A stretch of DNA of 64,000 nucleotides from Erythrocercus mccallii (GCA_013397435.1 VZRG01000201.1:402540-466539), one strand, 5' to 3'; positions 28,201 through 43,200 are shown, counted from the first letter of the stretch. A program made the numbers and translations. The notes: generated from the letters alone by a model not told the origin.

Positions 28201-31200
28201 TGCTCACTGTCATTTATTCATGGCAAGTGTTTTACAGGTAAGCCTCAGAGCACAGTACCTTAAAAAACCATTACAAATATCATAGTTTAGCTGTGTAGAA
28301 GACAGAATTTTATTTTAATTTTTTTTTAATATGGATAAAAAAATACATGATTGTCATAATTCTCTTTCTGTTTCTCCCTCTTCAACTGAAATTTGAATAT
28401 CTTCGTTAAGCATGGATATAATTAAAATGGGAATTGGGTCAAGATCTCTTTGAATAGTTCCTGTATTCCACATTCTCTTCATTTCCAACTTTTTTTTTCT
28501 TGCTAAAAACAACACATTTCTTTCATTTGTAGAATAATACCAGATGTTTCTGATCTAAAGATAAAACGAGACAAGATTTCAAGGCAAGACGTGAGCTTCA
28601 TGAAAAAGGTAATAGAATGAAACATCACTTTTCTATCTAGAAATAAGTAACTGAACCAATGGTTTTGCTTTTCTTCTACAGCTGTGGTTTTGCAACAAGT
28701 CACAAAGATGAGTTTCAAATTATTGTAATCAAGTTACAATGATTTCAATGTTGACGTGCTCTTGATCCTTGATAAATGATTCCATGCAATAAAATTTTAA
28801 TTTAGATCTTCAGTTAAAACCTTTATATGCATGAAATTAGAACAGCATATGTCAATATGATTCTGAAAAGATCTCCCTGTTGTTAGATCCCTGTGCAGCA
28901 TTTTATTTTTGCTCAGTAGCAGTTTTTCACTTGTATGGCTTTTATTTTGCTGTATTTTTAGACAATTTTGTATTTAGAAATCTTTTTATAGCTGTGGTAC
29001 AGGGACTTCTCTCTTATGTTTTAGGTAAAGATGTCTAAGAAAGTTAACTTTGCACAAAACAGCTATCTTCTTAAAAGATTGTTTTCACAAGACTTTGTAC
29101 CAGGGATACATATATATGACTTCTCAGTATATATATTCTAAAGAAAAACAGAGGTTTTTTTACATGGAGTGAAAGTGCTTACAGAAGACATCTTGGGTTT
29201 TATGTAGGAAAAATGCATGAAGCTGTTACTGTGCTCTGTCATTCCTGACTGTGGTTTATCTGTGTAGGTATATAAACAAAAAAACAGAAAATAGTGAAGT
29301 AGGCCAAAATACTGCATATGTAATGATATGCAAACTATAGTTGTACAGCATTCAAGTAATATTGCAAGATAAACGTTCTTACTAAGTTAGTCCAGCTAAT
29401 ATTCTTTCTAGTACATGTACAACTGCAATAATACAATTATAAAAAATACTCCAACATTGACAATTATTAGTAATGTGTCTTTTAAATAGTGAACTAAATT
29501 TTAGTTCATTAATTCAATATCTATGATGTAAAGCAGTTTGGATAAGATGTATTTTGCTAGACGAAAGTTGTAGCTGTCAAACTAAACATTTGAATTGTTA
29601 ATGTTGATGTGAAAAAAGGGTAGAAGAGGAAAAGAGATTCTTCACAGGTCAAGAAAAGATCATACAGGCTTCTAAAAAATCTATTAAACTTGGGAAATGA
29701 AGTAAGTCAGTGATTATCTGTGTGATACTTGTTCAGGTGCATATCATAAGTGTAATGTTACTCACCTGGTATAGATGTGCATGTTAGCAGCCTGTTCTTC
29801 CCAGATGCTGTGCATAATCAAAGGAGGGGGTGAGGCATCTCCAGAAGTTCATTAATATCTGGACGACCATTTAGGCTTGTTTGATGTTACATGGGGATCC
29901 TGAGGCAATTGTGTATCATACCCAGGTGGAAAGGAATCAAACATAGGCACAGAACTCTTCATCTGAGACCACTTGCTCAGTTTATATCTATCCTTTCTTT
30001 GAAGGGAAATATTTAACTTCTCGCATTTTCCAGTCTTCTAGAATGATACATATTGAGAAAATCCACATAATAATTTATTTTCCTATTTGAGTGCAATTCT
30101 TTATCAGTGGGATAAAAAAATTATTTTCCAAATATACTGGATGTTTAAATAGCTAATTTTGTAGTAGCTTCTGTGCTTTGCTAAAAGTTCTGTTTCCCTC
30201 TTTTCTAAATACAGCACGTATTTGAACAACTCTTTGATTTTAGAAGTAATGAAAAGACCAACAATCATTATTTCTTAAGTAAATATGTCCTGTTTGAAAA
30301 AGAGACACTGAAAATCATTTTTCTTTCTCCTTCTAGAGCTGAATTAATACATCTAGAGTTAGTCTTTAGATCCTGAAAATTGTGTCAGCTGATAAAGACT
30401 TGTACCCTCCCACAGATTAGGAATGCTGTGGTGGTACTGAGCTCTGTGTTCCATACACCTGCTGCTTATCCTGTGTTTCTTGGGTTTGCATTCTTCTTTT
30501 GTGTTGAGGTACTAGTTTCTTTACAGAGATTTGGTTAGACACAGTGTTACGAGGAGAAGAAAGTCACTTTTGAAGTAGAGAGTCCTTCATTAAATGACCT
30601 GTGTTCTTCACTAGAGCTGCAGCCTCCCTACACAAGTCAGTAAATAATCCCTGCTCACCTTCTGAAGCGCCTTCTAGCAGAATTTTTTCTTGGTTCGCTG
30701 TTTGAGGAGAGTTGCTTAATGAACAAATTTGATGTCTTCATAAGGGTAGCACTTGGAGCTCATCAGTTATTCAAATGTTCTTGAGAATATTGCAGGATTA
30801 CTTTTTGGTTTCTTCTTTTCATAAATGGGTAAATTTTTTTTTCTAATATTTCAACAGGAAATTAATTTCAACATCTGATACTGTGCAGTAAGCATTCAAT
30901 TATCTGTATCATCTTATCTATCTATATGTTTGTGCATAAAATAAACCAGTACAGTGTTTACAAAGAAGCTTTTGTTAGAAACTTGAGGTCTACTTGATTA
31001 TTCATGTACTTGTTCATGTATGTATGTGTACACATGTATTTTATCCCTTTTATTTTTTTAATTCTCTATCTTAATTAATTTAACATCAAAGTTGGCCCTG
31101 TTTGGAGTAGAGAGTTGGACTAAAAGACCTTCAAATATCCTTTCTAACCTAAATTATTCCATTATTTTATACCCATTTTCCCTTTTATGTCTTTTATAGC

Positions 31201-34200
31201 ATGGTCAGCTGTTGTACAGACACATCTACTTAGGCTGCAAAGAAGAAGACAATGTCCAGAAAAACTTTGAACTCCTGTTTACATCTCTAGCCCTTACCAC
31301 AATTGAACTGGCTAATGAAGAAGTTGTTATTGACCTCATCCGATTAGCTATTGCCTTGCAGGTACGAGTCTATGCTGGGTTCATTGACTGACAATTTATA
31401 CGAGTAATTGGAGAAACTTGGGAGTTTTGGATATTGATCTTCAAACTGGAAATCTCATCGTGTCTGAACTTGATTGATCACTAAGGAATTGCACTTTGTA
31501 TGTACCGCTTACTAATGGGGAAACTTCATCTAATCAGTTTTGTAATAAACTTCCACAGCATGTGCTGTTCAGGAAAATCAGCAGATGTGTAAATTTGTTG
31601 AAACATTTCTTAATATCACTGATACTCATTAGCAGATTGACAAGGTGTTCTCTCAGCCCATGACCTTGTGTTCTGTATAAAATGTATGGACTGTCTGCAC
31701 CCAGGATGAAAAATATATTCTGTATATAATATTCTGTATTCTAATATTCTGTATAATTGATTGGTTGGGAATAGTTACTAAACCAGGCTATTTAATCTTA
31801 CCTTAGAGTAAAATTCTGTCAGTGACTTAGGTTTTATTCCTTAACATTTCCTTAATAGGTTCAAATATTAACTTATACTTGCATACAGTTCTCAGAAAAA
31901 CTGGATAACTCATTAAGTTTATCTGTGTTGAAATCAAAAATAAAGTACTGCTAACATGTGCACTGGAAATTTGATGAAATCAGGCCCTGTATTCCCAGTT
32001 CACTCTGTCATTAACCTTACTCTCAAAAATGCAGCTGCATTATAAAACACCTGAAATGCAGTATGCATCCTTAATTTTAAAATATATCATTGAACCGAAT
32101 CCTTTCTTGATGGAAATGGCATTAGGAGTTTTACTAGAGCAAAAATAATGCAATCTGAATAAACATAGAAGAGTTAATATGCATTGAATAATTCCCTCTA
32201 TTGTGCTGTATCTGTGATTCACACTGGTGATCTTTATTATCAAACTACTGTTTCTAATTTTCCTGAGAAAATGTTATGATCAGCAGGTGGTCAGGACAAG
32301 AGACTACTAGTCATTAACCTGTACTTTCTGTCTGAGAAACAGAATTTTGAGATAAGTGAATTTATTTCTCTTCATAATGGTTGAATCTTTTAAGCTCTCT
32401 AACTTCAGATCATTAAATTCCTACTTCAGGAGTGAGCTAAAAGACTAGAATTTTAAGATGAGAGATGTCAAATGCTAAATAATAGCAAATAACAATCATA
32501 TGTCAGGTAGTGTTACCAATGATAATTTTCACTTCCATATATTCAGGAGAGCCTGCTAACTTTGGAAAACATAATGCTACCCTTAATATTTCAGGACGTT
32601 GCCATCATCAATGAGGATAATCTGCCAATGTTTAATCGTTGTGGTGTCATGGCATTGGTTGCAGCGTATCTAAACTTCCTGAGTCAGATGATTGCAGTTC
32701 CTGCCTTTTGTCAGCATATCAGCAAGGTAACACATGGTTAAATAATTCAGATCATTTAGAACAATACACAGTCTACTGTAAAATCAGTAAATAACTTGTG
32801 TCAGGTACTTGCTTATGGTGCTGATCTCCCATATTTGTGTCTACTGACATTGTTCTTGATCTTCAGTCTCTTGTGGCATTATTTGCTGACTCAAATTTAT
32901 AAACAAAATAATCTCTCAAAGTATAGCATTTTTATTCTGCTTATGGTACCATATCTAAAGGGCTAAGTCTCCATCTGGTATAAGATTTTACAGCCCCACT
33001 GTCTTTGGTAAAACAGTATTGACATGCACAAGATCATGAGAACCAGATTTTTGGTATAAAGAGTGAGAGCCACAGTTTCTTTCCCTGGTTAAAAGAAATC
33101 CCAGATGTCTCGTTTGTGTTGAGGTGGATGTTTGCAAAGGTTAGGTATTGAACAACTATGGAACTACTCCATTTGTACCATTTGACTTGGAGGTTTTTTT
33201 TCAGGTCATTGAAACCAGAAGTGTGGAAGCAGCTTATTTTCTACCAGAAACAATTTTCAAAGACAAATGCGAGTAAGTAGATACAAAATGGGAATTAGTG
33301 GACAGTGAAGTTCACTAATCATTAAAATCATACATCATTGAAAAATATTCCAAATGTGAAAAAAAATTAGAGGTTTTGTGGTGTTCTAGACAGGCAGGAG
33401 AAACCCAAGCATTAAAAGCATGTAGACTTATAGGAGAAAAAAAGGTGGGTTTCAGACTTTTTTATTGTAGTCAGAGACATTTATGCATAGTAAAATGCTC
33501 AGTGTGCTAGCACAGCAAAATAAATTTTCACTGAATCACAGAATGGGTGAGGCTGGAAGGCGTCTCAGGTCATCTAGTCCAAGATCCCCGCTTAAGCAGC
33601 ATCACCTAGAACAGGCTGTGCATGACCACGTCCAGATGCTTTGGAATATCTCCAAGGATGGAGACTCCACAACATCTCCGGGTAACCTGCGCCAGTGATT
33701 GCTGGCCTTCACCTTTGCACAAAAAAGTGTTTCCTGATGTTCAAACAGAACCTTCTGTCTGTCAGTTTGTGCCCATTGCCTCTGGTTCTGTCACAAAGCA
33801 GCACTGAGAGGTGCCCAGCTCTGAGGCCTTTCCACCCTCCGTCCCTTGAGGGAGCTGTACACACTGTTGAGATCCACCTTCTCCTCCCCATGCTGAACTG
33901 GCCCAACTCTCTGAGTCTTCATTGAAGAGATGCTCCAGCCCTGTAATCCACCTTAGTGACCCTGTGGTGGGCTTCCTACATGTCCTGGCTAGCCCAGCTC
34001 CTGACTCAGCACTCCAGGTGTGGCCTTACCAGAACTGAATAAAGGGCAAGGATCTCCTCCCTCAAACTCCTGATGCAGCCCAGGATACCCTCAGTCTTTT
34101 TTGCCACAAGGGCACACTGCTGGTAAATGACAAATACTACAATTAATTAATTATTATTAGTATTACTGTTACTGTGCAGGTTTTTTTTTTTTATTTAGCA

Positions 34201-37200
34201 GACATCATATTCTCTCAAGATGCAGCAGAATAGGTGAAGAACATATTTCAGATAAACAAGATGTGTTAAAGTAATCTAAAATACTGCAGAGGTTTTCAAT
34301 GGACTAATTTTAGATGTGTATCCTAAAAAACTGACTAAGCGTTATTTCCATCACATCATTACCATTGATACTTCTTGGTTGCTCACAGGCATTAGAAAAA
34401 TATTTTACTTTAATATCTATTGGTAGACAATAACTTCAAATATATGTTTTGACAGTCTTCCAAAATCCTTAGAGAAGGATGAAAAAGATTTATTTTTCCT
34501 GACCAACAAGATTGCAGAATCATTAGGAGGCAGTGGATACAATGTGGAAAGATTGTCAGTTCCATATGTGCCCCAGGTAACAGGTAAGTGGTGATTAGTA
34601 GCAACACCACTTAGTACCAATTATTAAGAATATTAAGAATGTTTTCCTAGTGTGTTATGTGCCAATGAAATGTACGTTACTGCTTAGCAACAAAACCTGA
34701 TCAGATCATTTTGTCTGCTCAAGGTGGTTCTTTTTTTTTTTTTCTCATTAGCTATTGTATTGTTGTTAAGAAGTTTCAAGTATTTGCCCTTTTTAAGATT
34801 TTTTTTCCTTAATGAATGGAAGTGAGGCAGAAAGTCCTAGAACCCACTTTGACTCATTTTAATGAAGTCTTTGCTTCAAAAGAATACCTGTTCTAATTTG
34901 ATCTAGAAAATGAGGAAGGACTATACAAGTCATTTTATCCTTTTCTTGTAAACATTGGATGAAAGATACTCCATATGGTCTTGTGCTGATTTTTTTGCCT
35001 TAGTTAAAGTCTCAGTGAGCAGATGTTAATTTAAGCAAGAATGAGATGTTTTCCTCCAGCAGATACCTGTGCAAGCTTAGTGTCAGGTAACAGCATGTGA
35101 CAGTTCCAGGTCGAAACCAGGCAGAAACACAAATTCACATAGTGGTTTCAAGTTTGCCTATTTCTGTTTCCCAGACAACACGTCAATGGGCGTAGTGGTC
35201 TGAGTGCCCACTAGAGTTATTTATTCCTTTTCTGTCATGAGATAGGATTAGGAGAAAAGCAAAACAGGCTCAAAAATTTTAAGGATTTAAAGACAGGTTT
35301 ATTAACAAAACTACAGGAGAGAGAAGAAAATGAATAAGAATCAGAATAAACCTTTCAAAACACTCCCTCTCACCCAACAGCTTCTTTTCTTTCTTACTGT
35401 CAATGTATAGAGACAAACTTGGAACCTTAGGTCAGTTTATCACCTATAAAATAGTCTTTCATCAGTTCCTTTTGGAGACAGAAGTCTCTTTTGGTCTTCT
35501 ATGGAAACTTCCCCACAAGAAAGAACAGTTCTCTTGTGGCTTTTAATTCTCACAAAAGCAGCCGCCTGGGAATCTGTGAAGTCCCTCCCGTATCACACAG
35601 CCTTCCCACAGCTGCATTAGGGGCCGTGTAAAAACTCATGTGGTAGCATTTTAAAGATGAATGGTTCAAAGGCAAAGGTTTTCTTCATGTCTAGGAACAG
35701 AAATCTTTTCTCTTTCTGGGGGCAGATCTTCATTTTCATCTCATGTCTCTCTCTGTTCAAGCTTCTTGTAAAATCACAGCTTTTTCAGTGTTTACTTAGT
35801 CCACCACAAATGCCTTTGCTTATATTTGCAATCTGAACACTCTTTTCATCTCCCCATACATATTTTCCACGACTTAAAGGGATATTCTAGCATATAACAG
35901 TCCATTACAATGCCCTCACAAAAGAATTTCAGCCTAAAACCAAGGTATACTCTCATTTTCTTTCCATCTAAGACTAAACTCCTCCTTCACTGACTTTGGT
36001 ATCTTTATATTGTCTCTCTACATGTCTTCACTCTATCCTTTTCTCTCACTTAAGAGAAAGATAAGTGTTTTGCAAGTATCTCTCCCAGGTCTGCAGGGGG
36101 TCATGATGGTCTTTTCCTGGGCAGTGGCCCAAGGTGGTAAAATCAGGCTCTGCTGGGCCAGGATCTCGGGGCTCTGGCTGCATTCAGTGTTCAGCTGCGG
36201 GGCCGCTCTGCACGCCTGCAGAGCCGCCCTTCGTCTCAGCTGCGTCACCTCTGGCGCGGCTGGGCCCCGACCTCGGCAGGGTGCCTGGGCAGCGGAGGCC
36301 GGAGCTGTTTATAGCAAAGAATTCTTCAAAAGCCCTGCTGGGGGAGGTTTCCCCCCTTGCTCTACCTGGCAGCCGCTAGAGGCCCGGCCCGGCCCTGCCA
36401 GGGGCCGCCATGGGGGCGCGGCTCAGCGGCAAGGTGTTAGCAGCTGCCGGGCCCCATGCGGCCGGGACGGGCCGTGCTCTGGTCCCCTCCCGCTGCCCGG
36501 CACTCACCGGGCCCAGCCCCAGCCCGGAGCCCGGCGGGCTCCCCGGGAAGGGGCCTGGCCCCTCGGCAAGGGCCGCCCTGCCCGGCCCCCACGGTAAGGA
36601 GGGAGCCGGGCCCGCTTGTTACCGCTTCCTGAGCCGGAAGAGAACTTTCTCTCAGGATTTCTCTGGTTTTAACTTTTGTGTCCACAGAGGCATGTCGCCT
36701 TTCTAGTGGCTTCACCAGATGGCAGTATTTAACCCTAATCACTGACTGGTTTTGTCACAACTTTTCTTAAAAAATAACTGTCCAAAACCAGCACGCAGTG
36801 GAAATAAAGTGTTACCTGAGGTTTGTGGGAGATGATGCTGCACAGGCTGAGTGAATAATGTGACAAGGACTAGCTAGTATGTGACATTTATGTGCTTTTG
36901 GCTTTTAGTATATTTTCAACAGCTAATTGAGAACCTTACTGGAAAAAATTGATTGAAGAATTTATTCGTAACCATTTGTGTTTTGTGATTGTATATTACT
37001 GGTTACTATTGTAATAGACATGGGGATACCCCAGCCCAAGGCATGGCCTTTTTAAAGTACCTAGCAGTAAAATGTGATTTCTGTATTCTCTAGCTCATAC
37101 ACAGAACCAAAGTACATACAGACAGTGAAGGCCAGATATTTTGCTCTTGCAGTCTGATTCAGAAACATTGCTGCCTGCAATCAAAGAGATGGAATATCTC

Positions 37201-40200
37201 TTTTGGATAGTTGCCGTGGAGGAATTGAGTTCTCCAGACAACAGGTGTGGTTTTGTCCCACATGCAAGCAGGCACATTAGTGAAATGTTCCAACACAGCC
37301 ACAGTGTGTTTTTTGTTGCTGGTTGTCTTCTTCTGAAAAGCATAATGTTCCTATACTTGTTTCTTCTGGCATCTAAAAAAACAGTTAACATTATGTTTTA
37401 GTATTGGCAGAAGAGGTGGGCAGCAAGTGAGGAAATATTACAGGTTTTGAATGAACGAGAATGGAGTGAGGAAGATAGCTTGGTTTGAAATTCATGTTAA
37501 GCCTCTTCTAGAAACTCAGATATATTTGTACCCAAATGCCCTCACTAAGGTTTTCTCGTATACTTTGCTAAAAATGCATTCCCACACAGGAAGAGACGTA
37601 AGTTCTGACATCAACCTTAATTGAGTTTAGCTGAAAGTGTGTGATTAGCTGCCTCTGCAGGTGATGAAAAATTGCCATATTTAATCCTAAGTCTTAGCAT
37701 ATGTGAATCAGATGACTTTGGAGATTTTGTCATTTTTTATAACGAACAGCAACCAAAACTTGTTCCTTGACTGTTGCCATAGCTAGTTAAGTTCATTAAT
37801 CTGATCTGTGGAATAATGAGCTTCCCAAGCTTTTCATTTAACTAAATCAGGACCAAGTGAATATTTTGGAATTTCTAAGCTTTTCTCTTTACTGCAATGA
37901 AATGTTACATTTCCGCTATTAATATTATAATGCTAGAATGTAGTGTTTCTAAAGAGATCATTACTCTTAATTTAAAAATGTTCCAGGTTTTTGTGTATTC
38001 CTGTGAAACCTAGGGTTGAACCCAAAAAAACAGTAAATATTTCATCCTAATTATTTCTGCTATTTCCAAATATCAGTGATATGATGCTTAACAATGGCTT
38101 AATAGATATAATTTTTTCATCTTGTCTTTGTTTCATGTCTTGATACTTCTTAACAACTAGAACGACATTGCTATTTGCAAATTTTTATACTTGTTTCTTA
38201 CTTGAGGGAGGGAGAAAACAAATAATTTAAAAGATTTTCAATAATTTTTAATTGAACTCTATTTCCATCAGGCAAAAAACCTCATAAATGCAAACACAAG
38301 TCGAAAGGTAAAAATGAGCTGTAGGTCAGCCTGCTGTCCTGCCTGTGGTGTGTCCCTATAGGATGCGCAGTCAAAAATTGCTTTTAGAAGGCCTAAAGAC
38401 CTCTAGGCCAGAAATTGTGTGGTACTTAGTGGACCTAGTGTTTCCTTACACTTTTTTTTTTGTTTCTCTCCTTGACATGCCTGTAGTAATGTTAGCTGCC
38501 GTGGATTTTCCTGCTGTGTTTACTCCTGATTTGGTACTCTACCAAATGGTAGCTTCCTGTTTTGTTTTCCTGAGCAGTTAATAGAGCCATAGGTATCATT
38601 TTTGTGATGGTACTAATTACCTCCTTGAGTGACGTTACAAAAACCTGTAGAAAGTTGGAAGAAGCTCTCAGTTGTGCAAAGAATGATGATTCATCTCAGT
38701 CACTGGCCATTTAAGATAATGACTGCACAAGGAATAGAGTCCCTCATTCAGGAAAAGAGGGCAACCTGGGCCAGTGCCTCACCACCCTCATGAGAAAGAA
38801 TTTTTTTCCTAATATCTAATTTAAATCTACCCTCTTTTGGTTTAAAGCCATTGTCCCTTGTCAAAAGTGATGAATCAGCCTCAGTCAGTGGGGTGACACA
38901 CAGAGCTGCTTCCATTGCCCCTGGGCTTCTGGGACAGCCTTGGCAGGGGCTGCGGCAATGGGTGTTGGGACTCCATCACTGTCCTCGAGCCCCTGGGCTC
39001 CTTCATGTGTGTGGATGAACACTGTATCTTATAAGAGAAAAAATGGTAATTCTCACAAGTTTTTTTACCCACTCGATACGTTGAAATTAAAGATAAATGG
39101 GCATATTTCATATGCAAGTTTAGTGAGGTGTCCATTACAAAAATGAGTTCAATCCAAAGTAGTCCCTAAAATGTATCTTCTGGTGTTTGTGTGTCAGTTA
39201 TAGAGAGAGCAGCAAGGTGGCAGCAGAGATGTGGTTTTGTTGGGTGTTTTCTCTTGGGGGCTGAGGTGCTTTCCTCAGATTTGGAATGTATTGGGTCATG
39301 TTCCAGTGAGCTATCAGGGATTAAAAATTCAGTAAATCCTTCAGAATACCATTTCAGATGCTCAAGGTCTCTGAGAACCTGGAAAATATTAGTAAAGTTC
39401 AGGTGGTTTTCACTAATCTTGTTCTTTCACTGCCTCTTGATCATGAAATGACATTTCATTTATGTGACTTCTGAAAGCTGTTTCTTGGTTTTTAAAAGCT
39501 GAGCATGTTCAGCTCTGCTGGAATGAATTCTGTTTGTTCATGCTTAGTATTTGCACTGCAAAAGCACTTTGCTTGGCTAGAAGTGGTTTAAACAAAAGTT
39601 GCAGAAGAATCAGCATAAATTACCTTGTCATTTGGGGGTGTTTTACAGTCCTCCTTTTTTTAGTATCAAGTGCCTGTAGCTGTTTCTAACTGTGCAGTGC
39701 AAGTCATCAAATAATAATAGCAAGGTCCAAATGGCTTGATCTTGGCTGAAATCTAAAATGTGACATTGCAATTCATGGTTTTGTAAATGAGATACACAAG
39801 TCAGGCCACTCAAGTGTCTGTTTATCAGAGGATCCTTGTGACAAGTCTTAAAATGTATTTTTACTGTTCTTTAAAATCTTTTGTTAATATATTAAATGTC
39901 AAAAATAGTGATGCATTGTCCTAGGACTGCAGTCACAGAAGGAGATTCCATCAACTTGTGGATCATTTGATCATAATCTCCTTATGCATTAACTAAATTG
40001 TTGTGCTTCTTTAAGTATCAGCACAATTGGTCTTATTCTGACAACTTTTTGGGCTAGCTGGACCTGCTAAAATATTTGTGGGAAGTGAGAAATGGAGACA
40101 ATTTTTTTCATCCAGTAGATGTTTAGACTTGCTGAATATGGTACTTGTAGCAACAAGAATAAAGAAAGGATTGTTGTTCATTTCCATTCAGAAATCTTTG

Positions 40201-43200
40201 TGTCTTTTCTCAATGAATCATCTTCCAAGAAGCTCTTAAATACCTTAAAATTAAGACTTTAATTTCAATTTGATTGTGAAATTACAATTTTGCAACCAAG
40301 AAAAAGTTCAGACTTTTGTAAAGGATTTTGCAGTTATGTATCACCATGTACTGTATTTATTATTCATTTTCTTAAGACTTCAGTTTTTAAAATTCTGGAC
40401 TTTCAAGGGAAAGTTGAAAAGATCTGAAATGAGAGGAGGGAGGGACTATAAAAAGGTTATTTTTCTCATATTTAGTAATTGAGATCAGTAACTCTAAATG
40501 TATCATTTTTCACAATTCAGATGATAAAATAGATGATCTTGGGTTAAACGGGTATGTGGAAATATATTTGCATCTGATGAGTAGAAATTTGACTGATCAT
40601 GTTTCAAGAGTGTTATGCAAAAAGTGAGATAATTTCTTCTTGTGCTAGATGAGGACAGACTCTCCAGGAGGAAGAGTATTGTGGACACAGTATCTATTCA
40701 GGTGGATATTCTGTCTAGCACCGGCACAGACGATAAGGTATGAAAATGACAGATTATTTTAAAGCAGCATCTTGAGTGGAGGGAGGGGGGAATGCAAGTG
40801 AAGTTTTCCCGGGAAGTTGGATATCTGATTATTATAGCAATACTTTGAGGGGTTGATTTTTTAAGTTCTGTGTTTGCAGAAATCTGTTGTCAAAGACATT
40901 CCACTGATCTTATTGTATAAAAGAGTCAAGTATTTTGTCACTACAGCTTTTACAGATAGCACTGCAGATTATGGTGTAGCAATACATTTATTTACGTGCT
41001 GAACAACTGGTATTTTATGAGTAAATATTCTAAAATGTTTTCTTTGCCTTTTGAGGGATGCAATAAATTTCAGCATCTGTATCCCTGTATCATTTGAAGT
41101 ATTTGAGGGACTTATTTAACAGCCTGGGGCTGTGAGCGACAAGCATAGAGAAACAAAAGCCTGGTGGGAGACCTGCAGTCTCTGAGTGGGACAGGTAAAA
41201 CTGGGCAGGCTATGTGCACCGGTGTCACTTTTCCCCTCCAGAAGAGTTTGGCATGCAGCACGTAAGTCACAGGAAGGATAAAGCAGCAACAAAAAGTTCA
41301 TATGTAGGGTACAGGAGCTGATGCTAATTATCCCTTAGGAAGACTGCATTATAATTAAAATCATCCCGTATCGTTTGATGCTTCATTTGAAGTATTTCTT
41401 AAAATAAATTTCTACTTCTACCGAATATTTTGCAAGGTTCTGCTGATTTTTATTAACTACACTTCTGCTGGCTGCAGTGGAGATTAGCTGTTGAAATTGA
41501 GATGTTTGTACCTCAGATGAGGTACAGATGATTCCTATTTTTGACATCTTCAAGCACAAACTGCCTGGAGACATGAAGCAAAATGTGTGGACTGAGTCAA
41601 GCTGACTGTTAGTTAAAAATTCAGTATTAAGCTATAGCAAAGGAGCAAGCTTTACTTTAGACAGAAGTGATATATTTATTATTATTACTATTGTTATTCC
41701 TTTCTGCTTTGTGCTGATGATACCTCAGATGATCTTTTGTGTTCACTTCTTCCTTTTGTGCTTTAGCAAGGATACAGATATAAGTTCATGAGAAAGAATA
41801 AAAAAGTGTTTGAAAAATAAGTGAGACTATTAGATCTCTAGATTTCTGAAGCAAGTAAATGCTCCTTACAGGACTGAGGCTGTTTGCCTTCAGTATTCTT
41901 TTTAAAGTCACGCATTATATATGGTTACATGTAATTGAACAACTCCCTTCAAAGCAGAATTAAATGAGAGAAGTTTCCAGTTCAGATTTCCAATTATGCT
42001 GATGTTGTGTCAGGCACTGATACATAGACCTTTTTGAGGTGGATGTAGTGGTTACAGATAAAATCTTTTTATGAGTTCTCAGCTTACTCTGGTCTTAATG
42101 TAGTCCAGTGTCTTGGATAATTAATTACTTTTTATGTCTTAAAAACAAGAATTTTATTAATCAGGAATACAGGAAGCAAAGTACCCTCCTTTACTTGCTT
42201 TATGAGGTATTTTTACAAGGCAAAGGAGAAAACAGTATTTTCCAGTTAGCTGACTGCATCTTCATACCTATATATGAAATCTGGTTTTCTTGATGTGTAA
42301 ATTGCTCAGTATAGCAATCCATAACAATTAGTAGAACTAAACTGCAAAAAAACCAAGCATAAATCTTTATGATTGAGAGGATTAACTACTTAATTAATGG
42401 AAGTTTTAGGACATAATGATGAATGGTATAATTTCTGCACTGAGATAGAAGACTGTTTATCCATCAAATAGCTGTTATTATAAACAATACTAATGCAATT
42501 CTTCTGTCAGCGAATGCAAAGTTTTTTGTAGTGCCAAATCTGTTAGTGAATCCTGTTCAGGAAGGTGAGTTATTCCGTAGTTATCTCCATTTACAAGATG
42601 AAAGCAGTTGTAAATGCAGGTAATGCTTCAGTTGTGTTAATAACCAAGTATAATTCTGGGTAATATCAGCAACTAATGTGGAGGTTAACTAGCACTATGA
42701 AAGGCAGCCATAAACAACTAACATTTACCAAATGTGAGTTGTATAAAAAGTGATTTCAGAACCTGAATACTCTTGATCTGTAGCCATATCCATGTATCTT
42801 TGACAAAAAAAGATGTTTCACTGTTTATTTATTAATTTTATTTATTCAGAGGTAGAGAATACATGCTTATTAAATAAAACCTGATAGAAAAATATATTTT
42901 ACAGCTACAGCTCATGAAATAACTCTCATACAAAAAGGAAACAACTACTTCCTTTTCCCTTAACAGTAGTTCAAGCTAATGAATTAAAATTTGAAAGAAT
43001 TCATCATTTTCTGAATGGAATAAAGGAACTTTTTACTGCCTTATCTCTTATCTTAAATCATATTGGACCATTCTAAAGAGTTAGTGTTTATCAGGAAAAT
43101 AAAAATGCTACCTGTTTACATGTTGAAAGGATTGAAGTGAGGAAGTTCAAGCCAAGAAAATGTGTTATGTTCAGGTGAAGACTGAACATCTAACTGCCAT

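Larger units (their letters stand above)
35100..36795 (+). mobile_element. Long LTR-like element, probably an avian ERV solo LTR
   Basis: The block begins in AT-rich sequence containing 'aggatttaaagacaggttta' and 'aacaaaactacaggagagag', a pattern shared with bird LTRs. It passes through a GC/CpG-rich core (36140-36620) with a TATA-like TTTATAG at 36308-36314. It ends with 'ctgtccaaaaccagca', resembling the 3' ends of the two other LTRs in this window. No viral gene lies inside. Edges and family are uncertain and no clear target duplication was found. A unique CpG island with no retroviral origin is the main alternative. Confidence 0.5.
34584..40648 (+). other. EFR3A: Large EFR3A intron with LTR-like block and CR1 fragment
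   Basis: About 6.1 kb. It holds the LTR-like block at about 35100-36795 with a CpG-rich core, and an antisense CR1 fragment at 38755-38870. The remaining AT-rich sequence (36800-38750 and 39010-40640) shows nothing I recognise. Confidence 0.75.

Noticed and set aside
36010..36597. 195-codon plus-strand open frame over the CpG-rich block
   Set aside because: Long because GC-rich sequence has few stops. Arg/Pro/Gly/Ala low complexity, no domain, and it starts in AT-rich LTR-like sequence.
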